Of a stretch of DNA of 64,000 bases, positions 52,368 through 60,562 are shown one piece after another. Within the stretch, counting starts at the first letter, position 1. Every line of letters begins with the position of its first letter. The position numbers and the translations under genes were made by a program. The stretch is taken from the NCBI GenBank assembly GCA_964437365.1, contig CAYTGM010000001.1, forward strand, positions 310,001 to 374,000, read 5' to 3'. This DNA comes from CAYTGM01 sp964437365 (GTDB lineage Bacteria > Sumerlaeota > Sumerlaeia > SLMS01). A model generated the notes under the pieces. It did not search any database and was not told the origin of the DNA. It saw only the letters and a program-made list of their open reading frames with translations.

Positions 52368-52399
52368 GGCGAGGCTTCCGCAGGAGGCCTCGCCTCTTT
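52368..52399 (+). terminator. Strong hairpin terminator between tuf and rpsJ
   Basis: GGCGAGGCTTCC (52368-52379) pairs fully with GGAGGCCTCGCC (52383-52394) with one G-U pair and a 3-base loop, followed by TCTTTATTATT. It lies 14 bases after the tuf stop and only about 38 bases before rpsJ. It should uncouple most tuf transcripts from the ribosomal protein genes or set their ratio. Confidence 0.85.
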
Positions 52400-52431
52400 A
52401 TTATTCCTGGAGCTTTTAGGATAAAGAAATT

Positions 52432-52746
52432 ATGGCAAATCAAGTAATTCGTATCAATCTGTGGTCCTTTGACAGTCGTTTGCTCGAAACGTCTGTTGGT
52501 TCGATCGTAGAGACAGCCCGGAACACAGGTGCGAGCATGGCGGGGCCAGTTCCTCTTCCAACACGTACTCGTAAGTTCACGGTGAATCGTTCTCCTAACG
52601 GCGATAAGAAGAGTCGTGAGCAATTTGAAATGCGCCAGCACAAGCGCCTGATCGATCTGATCGATCCGCCGCAGAAGACGCTGGATGAACTTCAGAATCT
52701 GGATTTGCCAGCAGGTGTGTATGTTGAAATTAAGCTGACCACCTAA
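52432..52746 (+). CDS. rpsJ: Ribosomal protein S10
   Basis: The 104-residue S10 belongs to the 30S head and also serves as NusE in antitermination. Landmarks: RNTGASMAGPVPLPTRTRKF, KKSREQFEMRQHKRLIDLID and the end DLPAGVYVEIKL. The loop usually reading RSPHVDKKS is RSPNGDKKS here. It lies directly after the tuf terminator, with 126 bases to rplC, the longest gap between neighbouring ribosomal protein genes of the cluster. The ATG at 52432 is preceded by a weak TAGGATAAAG. Confidence 0.97.
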   Translation: MANQVIRINLWSFDSRLLETSVGSIVETARNTGASMAGPVPLPTRTRKFTVNRSPNGDKKSREQFEMRQHKRLIDLIDPPQKTLDELQNLDLPAGVYVEIKLTT

Positions 52747-52872
52747 CAGGTTTTCCTTGAGGGGAACCGGAGGTGAGCTTGCCGGAGCCGTAAAGGCAAA
52801 GGTTAGAAAGTAATCGAATCAGCGTTGGTTCGATATTAAGACGCAAGGTGATCAATCGGAGGTCCCGAGATT

Positions 52873-53502
52873 ATGCCACTCGGACTTTTGGGTAAAAAAC
52901 TGGGAATGACACAGCTCTTCGATGAGAAGGGCGCTGTAATCCCTGTGACCGTCATAGAGGCGGGTCCATGCCCTGTAATTCAAAAACGTACTACCGACTC
53001 TGATGGCTATAATGCTGTTCAGATTGGATTTGATCCAAAGCCTGAACGGAAAGCTATCAAGTCAGAAAAAGGACACTTCGCAAAGGCAGGTGTCGCACCA
53101 ACTCGACTTGTCCGTGAGTTACGCGGAGATGATACAAGCGAGCTGGAAGTCGGACAGAATCTTTCTGTCGAGCTTTTCGAAGAAGGTGAAAAGGTCGATG
53201 TGATTGGAACGAGTAAAGGACGCGGTTTCGCCGGTGGACGTAAGCGCCACGGATTAAGCCCAGGTCCTCGTTCTCACGGCTCCATGTACCACAATAAAGC
53301 TGGTTCTATGGGCGGTAGTTCTGATCCCTCTCGTGTATACAAAGGGAAAAAGCTTCCCGGACACTACGGTACTGACAAAATCACTGTTAAGAAACTGAAG
53401 GTGATTAAGACAGATACCGAGAGAAACCTTATAATCATCAGGGGTTCAATCCCTGGCGCCAACGGCGGCTATGTGATGATCCGTAAGGGGAAAGGGAAGT
53501 AA
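52873..53502 (+). CDS. rplC: Ribosomal protein L3
   Basis: The 209-residue L3 is an early assembly protein near the peptidyl-transferase centre. It starts MPLGLLGKKLGMTQLFDEKG and contains the long loop GRGFAGGRKRHGLSPGPRSH with the KVFKGKK-type stretch RVYKGKKLPGHYG. CGGAGGTC lies about ten bases before the ATG. The rpsJ-rplC spacer is G/A-rich and may fold, but no known leader is recognised in it. Confidence 0.97.
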   Translation: MPLGLLGKKLGMTQLFDEKGAVIPVTVIEAGPCPVIQKRTTDSDGYNAVQIGFDPKPERKAIKSEKGHFAKAGVAPTRLVRELRGDDTSELEVGQNLSVELFEEGEKVDVIGTSKGRGFAGGRKRHGLSPGPRSHGSMYHNKAGSMGGSSDPSRVYKGKKLPGHYGTDKITVKKLKVIKTDTERNLIIIRGSIPGANGGYVMIRKGKGK

Positions 53503-53505
53503 GAA

Positions 53506-54150
53506 ATGCCTGAACTTAAAGTGAAGACACAAAGCGGTAAAGAGAGCGGCGCTATTAAGCTTGCTGATGAGGTATTTGGTGTTGAGCCAAATGCTGTTCT
53601 TGTCCGCGAAGTCTATAATGCCTATCGTACAAACCAGCGTCAGGGAACTCACTCAACGAAGACTCGTGGAGCAGTTCGCGGCGGTGGACGTAAGCCCTGG
53701 AAGCAAAAAGGAACGGGTCGCGCTCGTGCAGGTTCTGTGCGCTCTCCTATCTGGAGAGGTGGTGCGATTACCTTCGGACCTCTTCCTCGGGATTATGAAG
53801 AAAAAGTTAACAAGAAGAAGCGTAAGGGTGCATATCGCTCACTTCTGTCTGACAAGATTGCCAAGGATGAAGTCATCGTTATTGATGAAATCAACCTGAG
53901 TGATTCTGTAAAGACGAAGGAAGTGGTCGAGCTGCGCGAAAAGCTTGGACTTGGCAAAGAGAAGGTCCTTCTCGTGACAGCTGCTAAGGATGAGAAACTT
54001 TTCCGCGCAAGCCGCAACCTTGGTTCGTCTTCTCTGGCACCGACAACAACTCAAGTCGTCTCTGCGATCTCGATTTTCGATCTGCTGACTTGCGACAAAC
54101 TTGTCATTACGAAAGAGGCGATGACAGCACTTGAGGAGCGTTTAAAGTGA
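53506..54150 (+). CDS. rplD: Ribosomal protein L4
   Basis: The 214-residue L4 lines the exit tunnel through its extended loop, seen here as TKTRGAVRGGGRKPWKQKGT then RARAGSVRSPIW. In E. coli L4 also represses the S10 operon; no matching leader structure is obvious here. It begins 3 bases after rplC and overlaps rplW by 4 bases, so translation is coupled. Confidence 0.97.
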   Translation: MPELKVKTQSGKESGAIKLADEVFGVEPNAVLVREVYNAYRTNQRQGTHSTKTRGAVRGGGRKPWKQKGTGRARAGSVRSPIWRGGAITFGPLPRDYEEKVNKKKRKGAYRSLLSDKIAKDEVIVIDEINLSDSVKTKEVVELREKLGLGKEKVLLVTAAKDEKLFRASRNLGSSSLAPTTTQVVSAISIFDLLTCDKLVITKEAMTALEERLK

Positions 54151-54446
54151 GTCAGAAGAGTCCCTATCAGATACTGGTCAAGCCCATCATCACAGAAAAA
54201 GCGATGAATGTGATGGGAGAAACGAACCCTCAGTATGTATTTGAGGTTTCGAAGGACGCCAACAAGCGTGAGATTCGCTGGGCTGTTGAAACAGCTTATG
54301 GCGTAAAGGTCCTGAATGTCACCACTGTCGTTCGCAAAGGGAAAGCTAAGTATTCCCGTCAGCGCGGCATCCAGGTAGGCAAAGCGGCCGACGTAAAACG
54401 TGCCACGGTGACTCTCGCCGAAGGCCAGCAGATTGAGTTGATGTAA
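54147..54446 (+). CDS. rplW: Ribosomal protein L23
   Basis: The 99-residue L23 is part of the docking site for SRP and trigger factor at the tunnel exit. Landmarks: KPIITEKAMNVM at the start, FEVSKDANKREIRWAVETAY and GVKVLNVTTVVRKGK. It starts with GTG at 54147 within the rplD stop (GTGA overlap) and precedes rplB by 14 bases. Confidence 0.97.
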   Translation: MSQKSPYQILVKPIITEKAMNVMGETNPQYVFEVSKDANKREIRWAVETAYGVKVLNVTTVVRKGKAKYSRQRGIQVGKAADVKRATVTLAEGQQIELM

Positions 54447-54460
54447 GGAGCCTGGATCTA

Positions 54461-55288
54461 ATGCCTATTAAAAGGTTTCGTCCATATACACCGGTCCGTC
54501 GTTATCTGACCTCTCTTGATTTCTCAGAGATCACGAAGACGACTCCGGAGAAGTCTCTGACAGAGCGCCTGCCCTACAAGGCCGGTCATAACAACCACGG
54601 TCGTATTACAAGTCGTTTCCGTGGGGGACGTCATAAGAGACTTTACCGTAAGATTGATTTCAAGCGACGTCTTGATGGTGTACCCGCAAAGGTCGCCTCA
54701 ATCGAGTACGACCCGAACCGTTCGGCGAATATTGCTCTTCTCCACTATGTAAATGGTGTAAAGGCGTATATCATCGCTCCCCGCGGTCTTCAGGTTGGTA
54801 CGACAATCATGAACGGCGAAGAAGCTGAGATTCGTGTAGGTAACTGCCTGCCGATCGCAAAGATTCCTGTAGGTACAACGCTTCACTGTGTTGAACTGAG
54901 ACCCGGCAGGGGAGCACAAATGGCTCGCTCTGCAGGGAACGGTGTCATGCTTCTCGGTCGTGAAAGCAAAACCGCGACGTTGAGACTTCCATCAGGAGAA
55001 GTTCGCCTGGTGCCTGTTGAATGTCGCGCAACGATTGGCGAAGTTGGAAATAGTGATCATGAGCTGGTCGCTGTTGGTAAGGCTGGCCGTATGCGCTGGA
55101 AGGGTCGTCGTCCTCATAACCGAGGCGTGACGATGAACCCTGTTGATCACCCGATGGGTGGTGGTGAAGGCCGTACCTCTGGTGGTCGTCAGCCCTGCTC
55201 ACCATGGGGACAGAAAGCAAAAGGTCTTGCAACGCGCAAGAAGAGTAAAGCCTCAAGTCGGCTCATCATCAAACGACGCAACAAGTGA
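54461..55288 (+). CDS. rplB: Ribosomal protein L2
   Basis: The 275-residue L2 is a core 50S protein needed for subunit joining and peptidyl transfer. It starts MPIKRFRPYTPVRRYLTSLD and carries the conserved loop RGVTMNPVDHPMGGGEGRTS with the essential histidine, then GRQPCSPWGQKAKG. GGAG precedes the ATG at close range. No oddities. Confidence 0.98.
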   Translation: MPIKRFRPYTPVRRYLTSLDFSEITKTTPEKSLTERLPYKAGHNNHGRITSRFRGGRHKRLYRKIDFKRRLDGVPAKVASIEYDPNRSANIALLHYVNGVKAYIIAPRGLQVGTTIMNGEEAEIRVGNCLPIAKIPVGTTLHCVELRPGRGAQMARSAGNGVMLLGRESKTATLRLPSGEVRLVPVECRATIGEVGNSDHELVAVGKAGRMRWKGRRPHNRGVTMNPVDHPMGGGEGRTSGGRQPCSPWGQKAKGLATRKKSKASSRLIIKRRNK

Positions 55289-55308
55289 TAACGAAGGATT
55301 AAACAGAG

Positions 55309-55587
55309 ATGCCACGTTCATTAAAGAAGCCACCGTTTGTCGATTATCATCTGCTTGAGAAAGTAGATGCCATGAACGATAAGAATGAAAATAAGGTAAT
55401 CAAGACCTGGTCAAGGCGTTCCATGATCATTCCTGATATGGTGGGTCACACGATCGCCGTTCATAACGGCAAGGCATTCATCCCTGTTTTCGTTACTGAG
55501 AACATGGTCGGTCACAAGCTGGGGGAATTTGCCCCAACTCGTACCTTCCGTACTCACGGCGGCAAAACAGCTAAGGCAACACGTTAA
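55309..55587 (+). CDS. rpsS: Ribosomal protein S19
   Basis: The 92-residue S19 sits in the 30S head and contacts the B1a bridge. Landmarks: MPRSLKKPPFVDYHLLEKV, then IKTWSRRSMIIPDMVGHTIA and HKLGEFAPTRTFRTHGG. Its position between rplB and rplV is standard. Confidence 0.97.
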   Translation: MPRSLKKPPFVDYHLLEKVDAMNDKNENKVIKTWSRRSMIIPDMVGHTIAVHNGKAFIPVFVTENMVGHKLGEFAPTRTFRTHGGKTAKATR

Positions 55588-55597
55588 GGAGATATAG

Positions 55598-55975
55598 ATG
55601 TCAGCGGGACTTCTCAAACATACGCAAACCGCGAGCGGCAAAAAGATTATTGGTAAATCCTTAAGCCGTTACGTCCGATGCGCTCCTCGTAAAGTGCGCC
55701 TCGTGGCTGATTTGATCCGTGGTAAATCAGTGGAAGAAGCTTACGAAATTCTGGCGTTTACGCAGCGCCCTTCAGCTCAGCCCTACGTCCTCAAGACGGT
55801 TAAGGCAGCGGTTGCAAGTGCTGGTGAGTTTCACCCAGAACCAGAAACACTGTATATCGAAGAAATCATCATTGACGAAGCACCGATGATTAAACGAATT
55901 CGCCCGGCTTCCATGGGTCGCGCTGTTCGCATCCGCAAACGTAACAGCCATATTTACGTGGCTCTGACAGAATAA
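55598..55975 (+). CDS. rplV: Ribosomal protein L22
   Basis: The 125-residue L22 lines the exit tunnel. The core begins about residue 23 (LSRYVRCAPRKVRLVADLIR) and the tunnel loop is IDEAPMIKRIRPASMGRAVR. About fifteen extra residues at the N-terminus (AGLLKHTQTASGKKI) exceed the E. coli protein. AAGGAG precedes the ATG. Confidence 0.97.
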   Translation: MSAGLLKHTQTASGKKIIGKSLSRYVRCAPRKVRLVADLIRGKSVEEAYEILAFTQRPSAQPYVLKTVKAAVASAGEFHPEPETLYIEEIIIDEAPMIKRIRPASMGRAVRIRKRNSHIYVALTE

Positions 55976-55987
55976 GGAGAAAGTATT

Positions 55988-56659
55988 TTGGGTCAGAAAG
56001 TTCATCCATTCGGATTCAGACTTGGAGTCATCAAGGACTGGAAGTCTCGTAGCTACTCTCCAAGAGCCTATCGCGAACTGCTGCACGAAGATCTTGCGAT
56101 TCGCAAGATGATCAAAGATCAGTTCAGTCACGCGGGAATTGCGAAGATTGATATCGAACGCGCAACAAAGCGCGCGAAGATGACGATTCACACGGCTCGT
56201 CCTGGTATCGTCATTGGTAAAAAAGGTGAATCAATCGAGAAACTTCGTGGTCAGCTTGAAGCAAAAACCGGCAAGCAGATCGTGATTAATATAGAAGAAA
56301 TCAAGCGTCCTGATTTGAACGCTCAGCTGGTAGCAGAGAATGTTGCTGGTCAGCTTCTTCGCCGAATTGGTTTTCGTCGTGCGATGAAAAAGACCGTTCA
56401 AAGCTGTATGAAGGCAGGAGCTCTTGGAGTTCGTCTTCAGTGCTCAGGTCGTCTCGGTGGGGCTGAGATGAGCCGTACAGAGTGGTATCGTGAAGGTCGC
56501 GTCCCACTTCATACGCTCAGAGCAGACATCGACTATGGTTTCGCGGAAGCTAAGACGAAATATGGTATCATCGGCGTGAAATCTTGGATTTTCCACGGTG
56601 AAGTATTTGATCGTAAGCCAGTAGAAACGTCCTCTAACCAGGACAACAAGCAAGGATAA
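55988..56659 (+). CDS. rpsC: Ribosomal protein S3
   Basis: The 223-residue S3 surrounds the mRNA entry channel. The start is TTG at 55988 (AAGGAG 8 bases before it) giving GQKVHPFGFRLGVIKDWKS. The KH domain motif is VIGKKGESIEKLRGQL, and the C-terminal domain has GRLGGAEMSRTEWYREGRVP. After it lie 52 bases with a small TACCTTA/TAAGGTA hairpin. Confidence 0.97.
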   Translation: MGQKVHPFGFRLGVIKDWKSRSYSPRAYRELLHEDLAIRKMIKDQFSHAGIAKIDIERATKRAKMTIHTARPGIVIGKKGESIEKLRGQLEAKTGKQIVINIEEIKRPDLNAQLVAENVAGQLLRRIGFRRAMKKTVQSCMKAGALGVRLQCSGRLGGAEMSRTEWYREGRVPLHTLRADIDYGFAEAKTKYGIIGVKSWIFHGEVFDRKPVETSSNQDNKQG

Positions 56660-56711
56660 CTAATATACCTTAGTGTTAAGGTAGATCGACCAGGATAGGA
56701 AACGAAAGAAC

Positions 56712-57149
56712 ATGTTACTTCCAAAGCGTCCTAAACACCGAAAGGTCATGAAAGGCAAGCGTCGCGGCAAAGCGTATCGCGGCTCCACGATTGCTTTCGG
56801 GACATACGGAATCAAAGCTCTTGAATGTGGTTGGATCACCAACCGTCAGATCGAAGCGGCTCGTGTTGCGATAACTCGTACGGTAAAGCGTGGTGGTAAA
56901 CTCTGGATCCGCATATTTCCAGACAAGCCTCTGACGGTTAAGCCAGCTGAAACACGAATGGGTAAAGGTAAAGGTAATCCGGAGCACTGGGTTGCCGTGA
57001 TCAAGCCTGGTCGTATACTTTTCGAGCTCGAGGGTGTGCCTGAAGACCTGGCACGCAAGGCGATGAGCCGGGCGATCTATAAGCTTCCACTCAAAGCGAA
57101 GTTTGTGATGCGTCATGACCCAACAGCGACAGAGTCAGGAGCTAAATAA
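56712..57149 (+). CDS. rplP: Ribosomal protein L16
   Basis: The 145-residue L16 supports the A-site tRNA region. Landmarks: MLLPKRPKHRKVMKGKRRGK, GTYGIKALECGWITNRQIEA, then RMGKGKGNPEHWVAVIKPGR. Its stop overlaps the rpmC start (TAATG), so the two are translationally coupled. Confidence 0.97.
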   Translation: MLLPKRPKHRKVMKGKRRGKAYRGSTIAFGTYGIKALECGWITNRQIEAARVAITRTVKRGGKLWIRIFPDKPLTVKPAETRMGKGKGNPEHWVAVIKPGRILFELEGVPEDLARKAMSRAIYKLPLKAKFVMRHDPTATESGAK

Positions 57150-57358
57150 TGGCGTTACTTGCATCAAAGTTACGAGAAATGGATCTGGCCGAGCTTCAGC
57201 TTCGCGCCGCTGAGATTCAGAAGGAAATGTTCGATCTACGTCAGAAGCTGACGACAAAAGAGGAGCCTAATACTGCTCTTCTTAAGGATTTAAGACGCGA
57301 TTATGCGCGTATATTGACAGTCCTCAATGAGAAGACAGGCCAGAAGGCTTCATCTTAA
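57149..57358 (+). CDS. rpmC: Ribosomal protein L29
   Basis: The 69-residue L29 is a helical hairpin at the tunnel exit near L23. Landmarks: LREMDLAELQLRAAEIQKEM and the second helix LLKDLRRDYARILTVLNEK. It starts on the base where rplP ends. Confidence 0.96.
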   Translation: MALLASKLREMDLAELQLRAAEIQKEMFDLRQKLTTKEEPNTALLKDLRRDYARILTVLNEKTGQKASS

Positions 57359-57386
57359 ACCGAACGATTTAGTGGAGTAGTAAACC

Positions 57387-57674
57387 ATGGCAGATGCCGC
57401 AGCAAATACGGAACAAACTGCAGAGAAAAGCAAAGCGACCCGTGTTGGTGTTGTCGCCAGCAACAAGATGGATAAAACCGCTGTTGTTGTCATTAACCGT
57501 CGTATTAAGCATCCTCTCTATAAGAAGTACATTAAGAGAAGCAAGAAGCTGTATGTACATGATGCAGAGAATACTCTGAACATTGGCGATACAGTTGAAG
57601 TTTCAGAAATCACTCGTCCCCTCAGTAAGAAGAAGCGCTGGAAGCTTGAGCGCGTCATCGAGCGGGCTAAGTAA
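57387..57674 (+). CDS. rpsQ: Ribosomal protein S17
   Basis: The 95-residue S17 is a primary 16S rRNA binder of OB fold. The core runs from RVGVVASNKMDKTAVVVINR to the usual RPLSKKKRWKLERVIERA, with KYIKRSKKLYVHDAENTLNI between. An N-terminal tail of about 17 residues (ADAAANTEQTAEKSKA) is longer than in E. coli. Confidence 0.97.
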   Translation: MADAAANTEQTAEKSKATRVGVVASNKMDKTAVVVINRRIKHPLYKKYIKRSKKLYVHDAENTLNIGDTVEVSEITRPLSKKKRWKLERVIERAK

Positions 57675-57717
57675 TCACGAAGATCTAAGGTTTGTAATTT
57701 AAGAGGATTTTGGAAAG

Positions 57718-58086
57718 ATGATTCAAGAATATACCGTCCTGAGAGTAGCTGATAACAGCGGTGCCAAGAAAGTTCGGTGCTTCAAGGTACTTGGAGGATC
57801 CAAGCGACGTTATGCTTCGATCGGTGACGTCATCGTCTGCTCCGTACGTGATGCGGATCCTCACGGAAACGTGAAAAAAGGCTCAGTTGTTAAAGCTGTC
57901 ATCGTGCGTACCCGTAAAGAAGTCCGCCGTGAAGATGGAAGTTATATCCGTTTTGATGATAACGCAGCTGTTTTGATCAACAATAACAATGAGCCCGTTG
58001 GCACTCGTATTTTCGGTGCTGTCGGACGTGAGCTGCGTGCTCGCCGCTTCATGAAAATCATCTCACTCGCACCAGAAGTTATATAA
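57718..58086 (+). CDS. rplN: Ribosomal protein L14
   Basis: The 122-residue L14 forms an intersubunit bridge and binds the silencing factor RsfS in other bacteria. It starts MIQEYTVLRVADNSGAKKVR and ends with GTRIFGAVGRELRARRFMKI, fully typical. It opens the spc part of the cluster. Confidence 0.98.
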   Translation: MIQEYTVLRVADNSGAKKVRCFKVLGGSKRRYASIGDVIVCSVRDADPHGNVKKGSVVKAVIVRTRKEVRREDGSYIRFDDNAAVLINNNNEPVGTRIFGAVGRELRARRFMKIISLAPEVI

Positions 58087-58107
58087 GGACAGGCAAGAGG
58101 CATAGAC

Positions 58108-58440
58108 ATGAATGCAAAGCTGAAAAAGGACGACATCGTTGAAGTAATTACCGGAAACGATAAGGGCAAACGTGGTCGTATCCTGGAAGTTGATCGGAAA
58201 AAGAACCTGGTGATCGTTGAGGGCGTAAACTATCGCACCTATCACCAGCGTGTACAACAGACCAAAGAAGGACAGTCTGGTGGAATCGAAGAGCGTGAAG
58301 CTCCTTTCCAGCTGAGCAATGTCGCTGTGGTCGACCCTCAAACGGACAAGCCTGTTCGAATTGGTTTCAAAGTCGAAGATGGCAAGAAAGTTCGCTACAC
58401 TAAAGGTAAAAATGCCTCGGGAAACGTGCTCGAGAATTAA
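58108..58440 (+). CDS. rplX: Ribosomal protein L24
   Basis: The 110-residue L24 initiates 50S assembly. The KOW motif is KKDDIVEVITGNDKGKRGRI, followed by VIVEGVNYRTYHQR and the tail PVRIGFKVEDGKKVRYTKGK. The length and place before rplE are standard. Confidence 0.97.
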   Translation: MNAKLKKDDIVEVITGNDKGKRGRILEVDRKKNLVIVEGVNYRTYHQRVQQTKEGQSGGIEEREAPFQLSNVAVVDPQTDKPVRIGFKVEDGKKVRYTKGKNASGNVLEN

Positions 58441-58484
58441 CTCACACGAAACCTCGAGAGCTGCTTATTGGAGCCTGAAAGAAG

Positions 58485-59069
58485 ATGTCTAGTTACGCAG
58501 AAACAAAAACTCAAACGACTTACGGCGGACCACCACGTCTGCTGATTAAGTTCAGACAGGATGTCGCTCCTGGTCTGAAAGAAGAGTTTGGGTACGAAAA
58601 TGTGATGCAGATCCCCAAGCTGACGAAGATTGCTGTCAACATGGGCGTCGGTGAAGCATCGCGCGACATTAAAGAACTCGATGCTGCCGAGAAAGAACTC
58701 GCGATTATCACGGGTCAGAAGCCCAAGAGAACACGCGCTAAGATCTCTGTTTCGACTTTCAAGATTCGTACGGGGATGCCCCTTGGCTGTTTCGTTACGC
58801 TACGAGGCGCGAAAATGTGGGAATTTATGGATCGCCTGGTTCATATTTCACTCCCGCGCGTGCGTGACTTCAGAGGAATCCCTGGCAAGAGCTTTGATGG
58901 TCGTGGAAACTACTCGCTGGGAATTAAAGATCACTCGATCTTCCCAGAATTGGACTATAGCCAGATTAGCCGTCAGCGTGGAATGAATATCTCATTCGTA
59001 ACAACAGCAGAATCCGACGCTGAGGCGAAAGCACTCCTCAGACGCCTCGGAATGCCTTTCCGTAATTGA
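58485..59069 (+). CDS. rplE: Ribosomal protein L5
   Basis: The 194-residue L5 binds 5S rRNA and contacts the P-site tRNA. Landmarks: NVMQIPKLTKIAVNMGVGEA, GQKPKRTRAKISVSTFKIRT and GRGNYSLGIKDHSIFPELDY. It has a short N-terminal extension. Only 21 bases separate it from rpsH, where rpsN normally sits. Confidence 0.97.
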   Translation: MSSYAETKTQTTYGGPPRLLIKFRQDVAPGLKEEFGYENVMQIPKLTKIAVNMGVGEASRDIKELDAAEKELAIITGQKPKRTRAKISVSTFKIRTGMPLGCFVTLRGAKMWEFMDRLVHISLPRVRDFRGIPGKSFDGRGNYSLGIKDHSIFPELDYSQISRQRGMNISFVTTAESDAEAKALLRRLGMPFRN

Positions 59070-59090
59070 GTTATAAAGGATAAGTAGAAG

Positions 59091-59486
59091 ATGCACTCAG
59101 ATCCAATCGCTGATATGCTAACAAGAGTTCGTAATGCCAATGATGCTGGTCTTGACCACGTTGATGTTCCTAATTCACGTGCGAAAGTTGCCATCGCCCG
59201 CATCCTTAAAGACGAAGGCTTCATCAAGTATTACAAAGTCATGCGCAATACCAAGCAGGGGACGATTCGCGTTTTCCTCAAGTATGGTCCGAATAAGGAA
59301 CGTGCCTTGAGCGGACTTCAGCGCGTCAGTAAACCCAGCTTAAGAAGATACCTCAAGTCTGATGAGATTCCCCATGTACGGGGCGGACTTGGAATCACCA
59401 TTATCTCAACATCTCACGGAATCCTGACTGGACGTGAGTGCCGCCAGAAGAAAGTCGGCGGTGAGGTATTGGCAACCGTCTGGTAA
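59091..59486 (+). CDS. rpsH: Ribosomal protein S8
   Basis: The 131-residue S8 organises the central domain of 16S rRNA and represses the spc operon in E. coli. It starts HSDPIADMLTRVRNANDAGL and ends with the RNA-binding loop ISTSHGILTGRECRQKKVGG. It directly follows rplE without rpsN. A UUCG-capped hairpin lies between it and rplF. Confidence 0.97.
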   Translation: MHSDPIADMLTRVRNANDAGLDHVDVPNSRAKVAIARILKDEGFIKYYKVMRNTKQGTIRVFLKYGPNKERALSGLQRVSKPSLRRYLKSDEIPHVRGGLGITIISTSHGILTGRECRQKKVGGEVLATVW

Positions 59487-59508
59487 ATCCAGGCAATCAA
59501 CCATGCAC

Positions 59509-59538
59509 CTTTATCAGTAAGGCTTCGGCCCGATAAAG
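59509..59538 (+). promoter_or_regulatory. UUCG-capped stem-loop between rpsH and rplF
   Basis: CTTTATC (59509-59515) pairs with GATAAAG (59532-59538), and inside it GGC-TTCG-GCC (59521-59530) forms a stable tetraloop hairpin, with a 5-base bulge on one side. No T-run follows, so it is not a terminator; it may be a processing or stability element, or a ribosomal-protein binding site. Confidence 0.5.
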
Positions 59539-59563
59539 AAAGATAACTACGGAGACTGCGGCT

Positions 59564-60100
59564 ATGAGCCGAATTGGCAAACTCCCCATTGCAGTTCCAA
59601 GTGGCGTAACAGTTACGATCAACGGAACTGAGGTAAAAGTAAAAGGCCCTAAGGGCGAACTCTCCGTGGATCATGAAGGCCGCGTTGAGGTGACACAGGA
59701 AGATGGTCAGCTCACGGTAAAGCGTCCTGATGATGCACGACAGAGTAGAATGTTCCATGGACTCTACCAGCGTCTGATCAGGAATTGTGTGATCGGCGTG
59801 ACGGAAGGGTTTAAGAAGGAATTAGAGATTCAGGGTGTTGGTTTCAGAGCAGAGCTTAAAGGCAAGGCTTTGAAACTTTCTCTCGGGTTTTCACATCCAT
59901 TGGAAATTCAACCACCGGAAGGCATCACCTTTGTTGTGCCTGACCAGACACACGTCACGGTGGAAGGAATCGATAAGCAGAAAGTCGGGCAGGTAGCTGC
60001 GAATGTACGTCGCTGGCGTCCTGTTGAACCCTACAAAGGCAAAGGCGTTCGCTATGTTGGTGAACGAGTTATACGGAAGGCCGGTAAGTCAGCGAAGTAA
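59564..60100 (+). CDS. rplF: Ribosomal protein L6
   Basis: The 178-residue L6 lies near the factor-binding site of the 50S subunit. It starts MSRIGKLPIAVPSGVTVTIN and ends with the conserved block WRPVEPYKGKGVRYVGERVI. The two-domain repeat is complete. Confidence 0.98.
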   Translation: MSRIGKLPIAVPSGVTVTINGTEVKVKGPKGELSVDHEGRVEVTQEDGQLTVKRPDDARQSRMFHGLYQRLIRNCVIGVTEGFKKELEIQGVGFRAELKGKALKLSLGFSHPLEIQPPEGITFVVPDQTHVTVEGIDKQKVGQVAANVRRWRPVEPYKGKGVRYVGERVIRKAGKSAK

Positions 60101-60150
60101 TCCTCTTGTGGGTTTCTTCACTGTACCGAGTGTCTGAAAGGTTTGGACAG

Positions 60151-60516
60151 ATGAAAGTAAGTCGTTCAGCAAAACTGAAAAAACGTCATGTGCGTGTTCG
60201 CAAGAAGGTAAATGGTACCGCAGAGCGCCCTCGCGTTGTTGTACGCAAGTCGCTCAAGCATCTCTATGTCAACGTTGTTGATGATAGTGATAAGCGCGGT
60301 GCTCGAACACTGGGGACATATACAACCGCTGCTGGTGACAAGCGCGGTAAGCATCAGTGCAATGTCGCTGGTGCAGAAGAACTTGGTAAGGTCATCGGCG
60401 CAGACCTGAAGAAAAAAGGTATCGAAAACATCGTGTTTGATCGCGGTGGGTATCGTTACCACGGTTGCGTCAAGACAATCGCCGACCAGCTCCGTGAAGC
60501 CGGGCTGCAATTCTAA
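60151..60516 (+). CDS. rplR: Ribosomal protein L18
   Basis: The 121-residue L18 binds 5S rRNA. The ATG at 60151 gives the usual basic start (KVSRSAKLKKRHVRVRKKVN); an open frame extends upstream to 60106 but is not homologous. Landmarks: VVVRKSLKHLYVNVVDDSDK and the end FDRGGYRYHGCVKTIADQLR. It has AAAGG about ten bases before the ATG. Confidence 0.96.
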   Translation: MKVSRSAKLKKRHVRVRKKVNGTAERPRVVVRKSLKHLYVNVVDDSDKRGARTLGTYTTAAGDKRGKHQCNVAGAEELGKVIGADLKKKGIENIVFDRGGYRYHGCVKTIADQLREAGLQF

Positions 60517-60562
60517 TGATCTATACGGTCAGACCAGGAATTAACGGAAAGGTTTTTTCATC

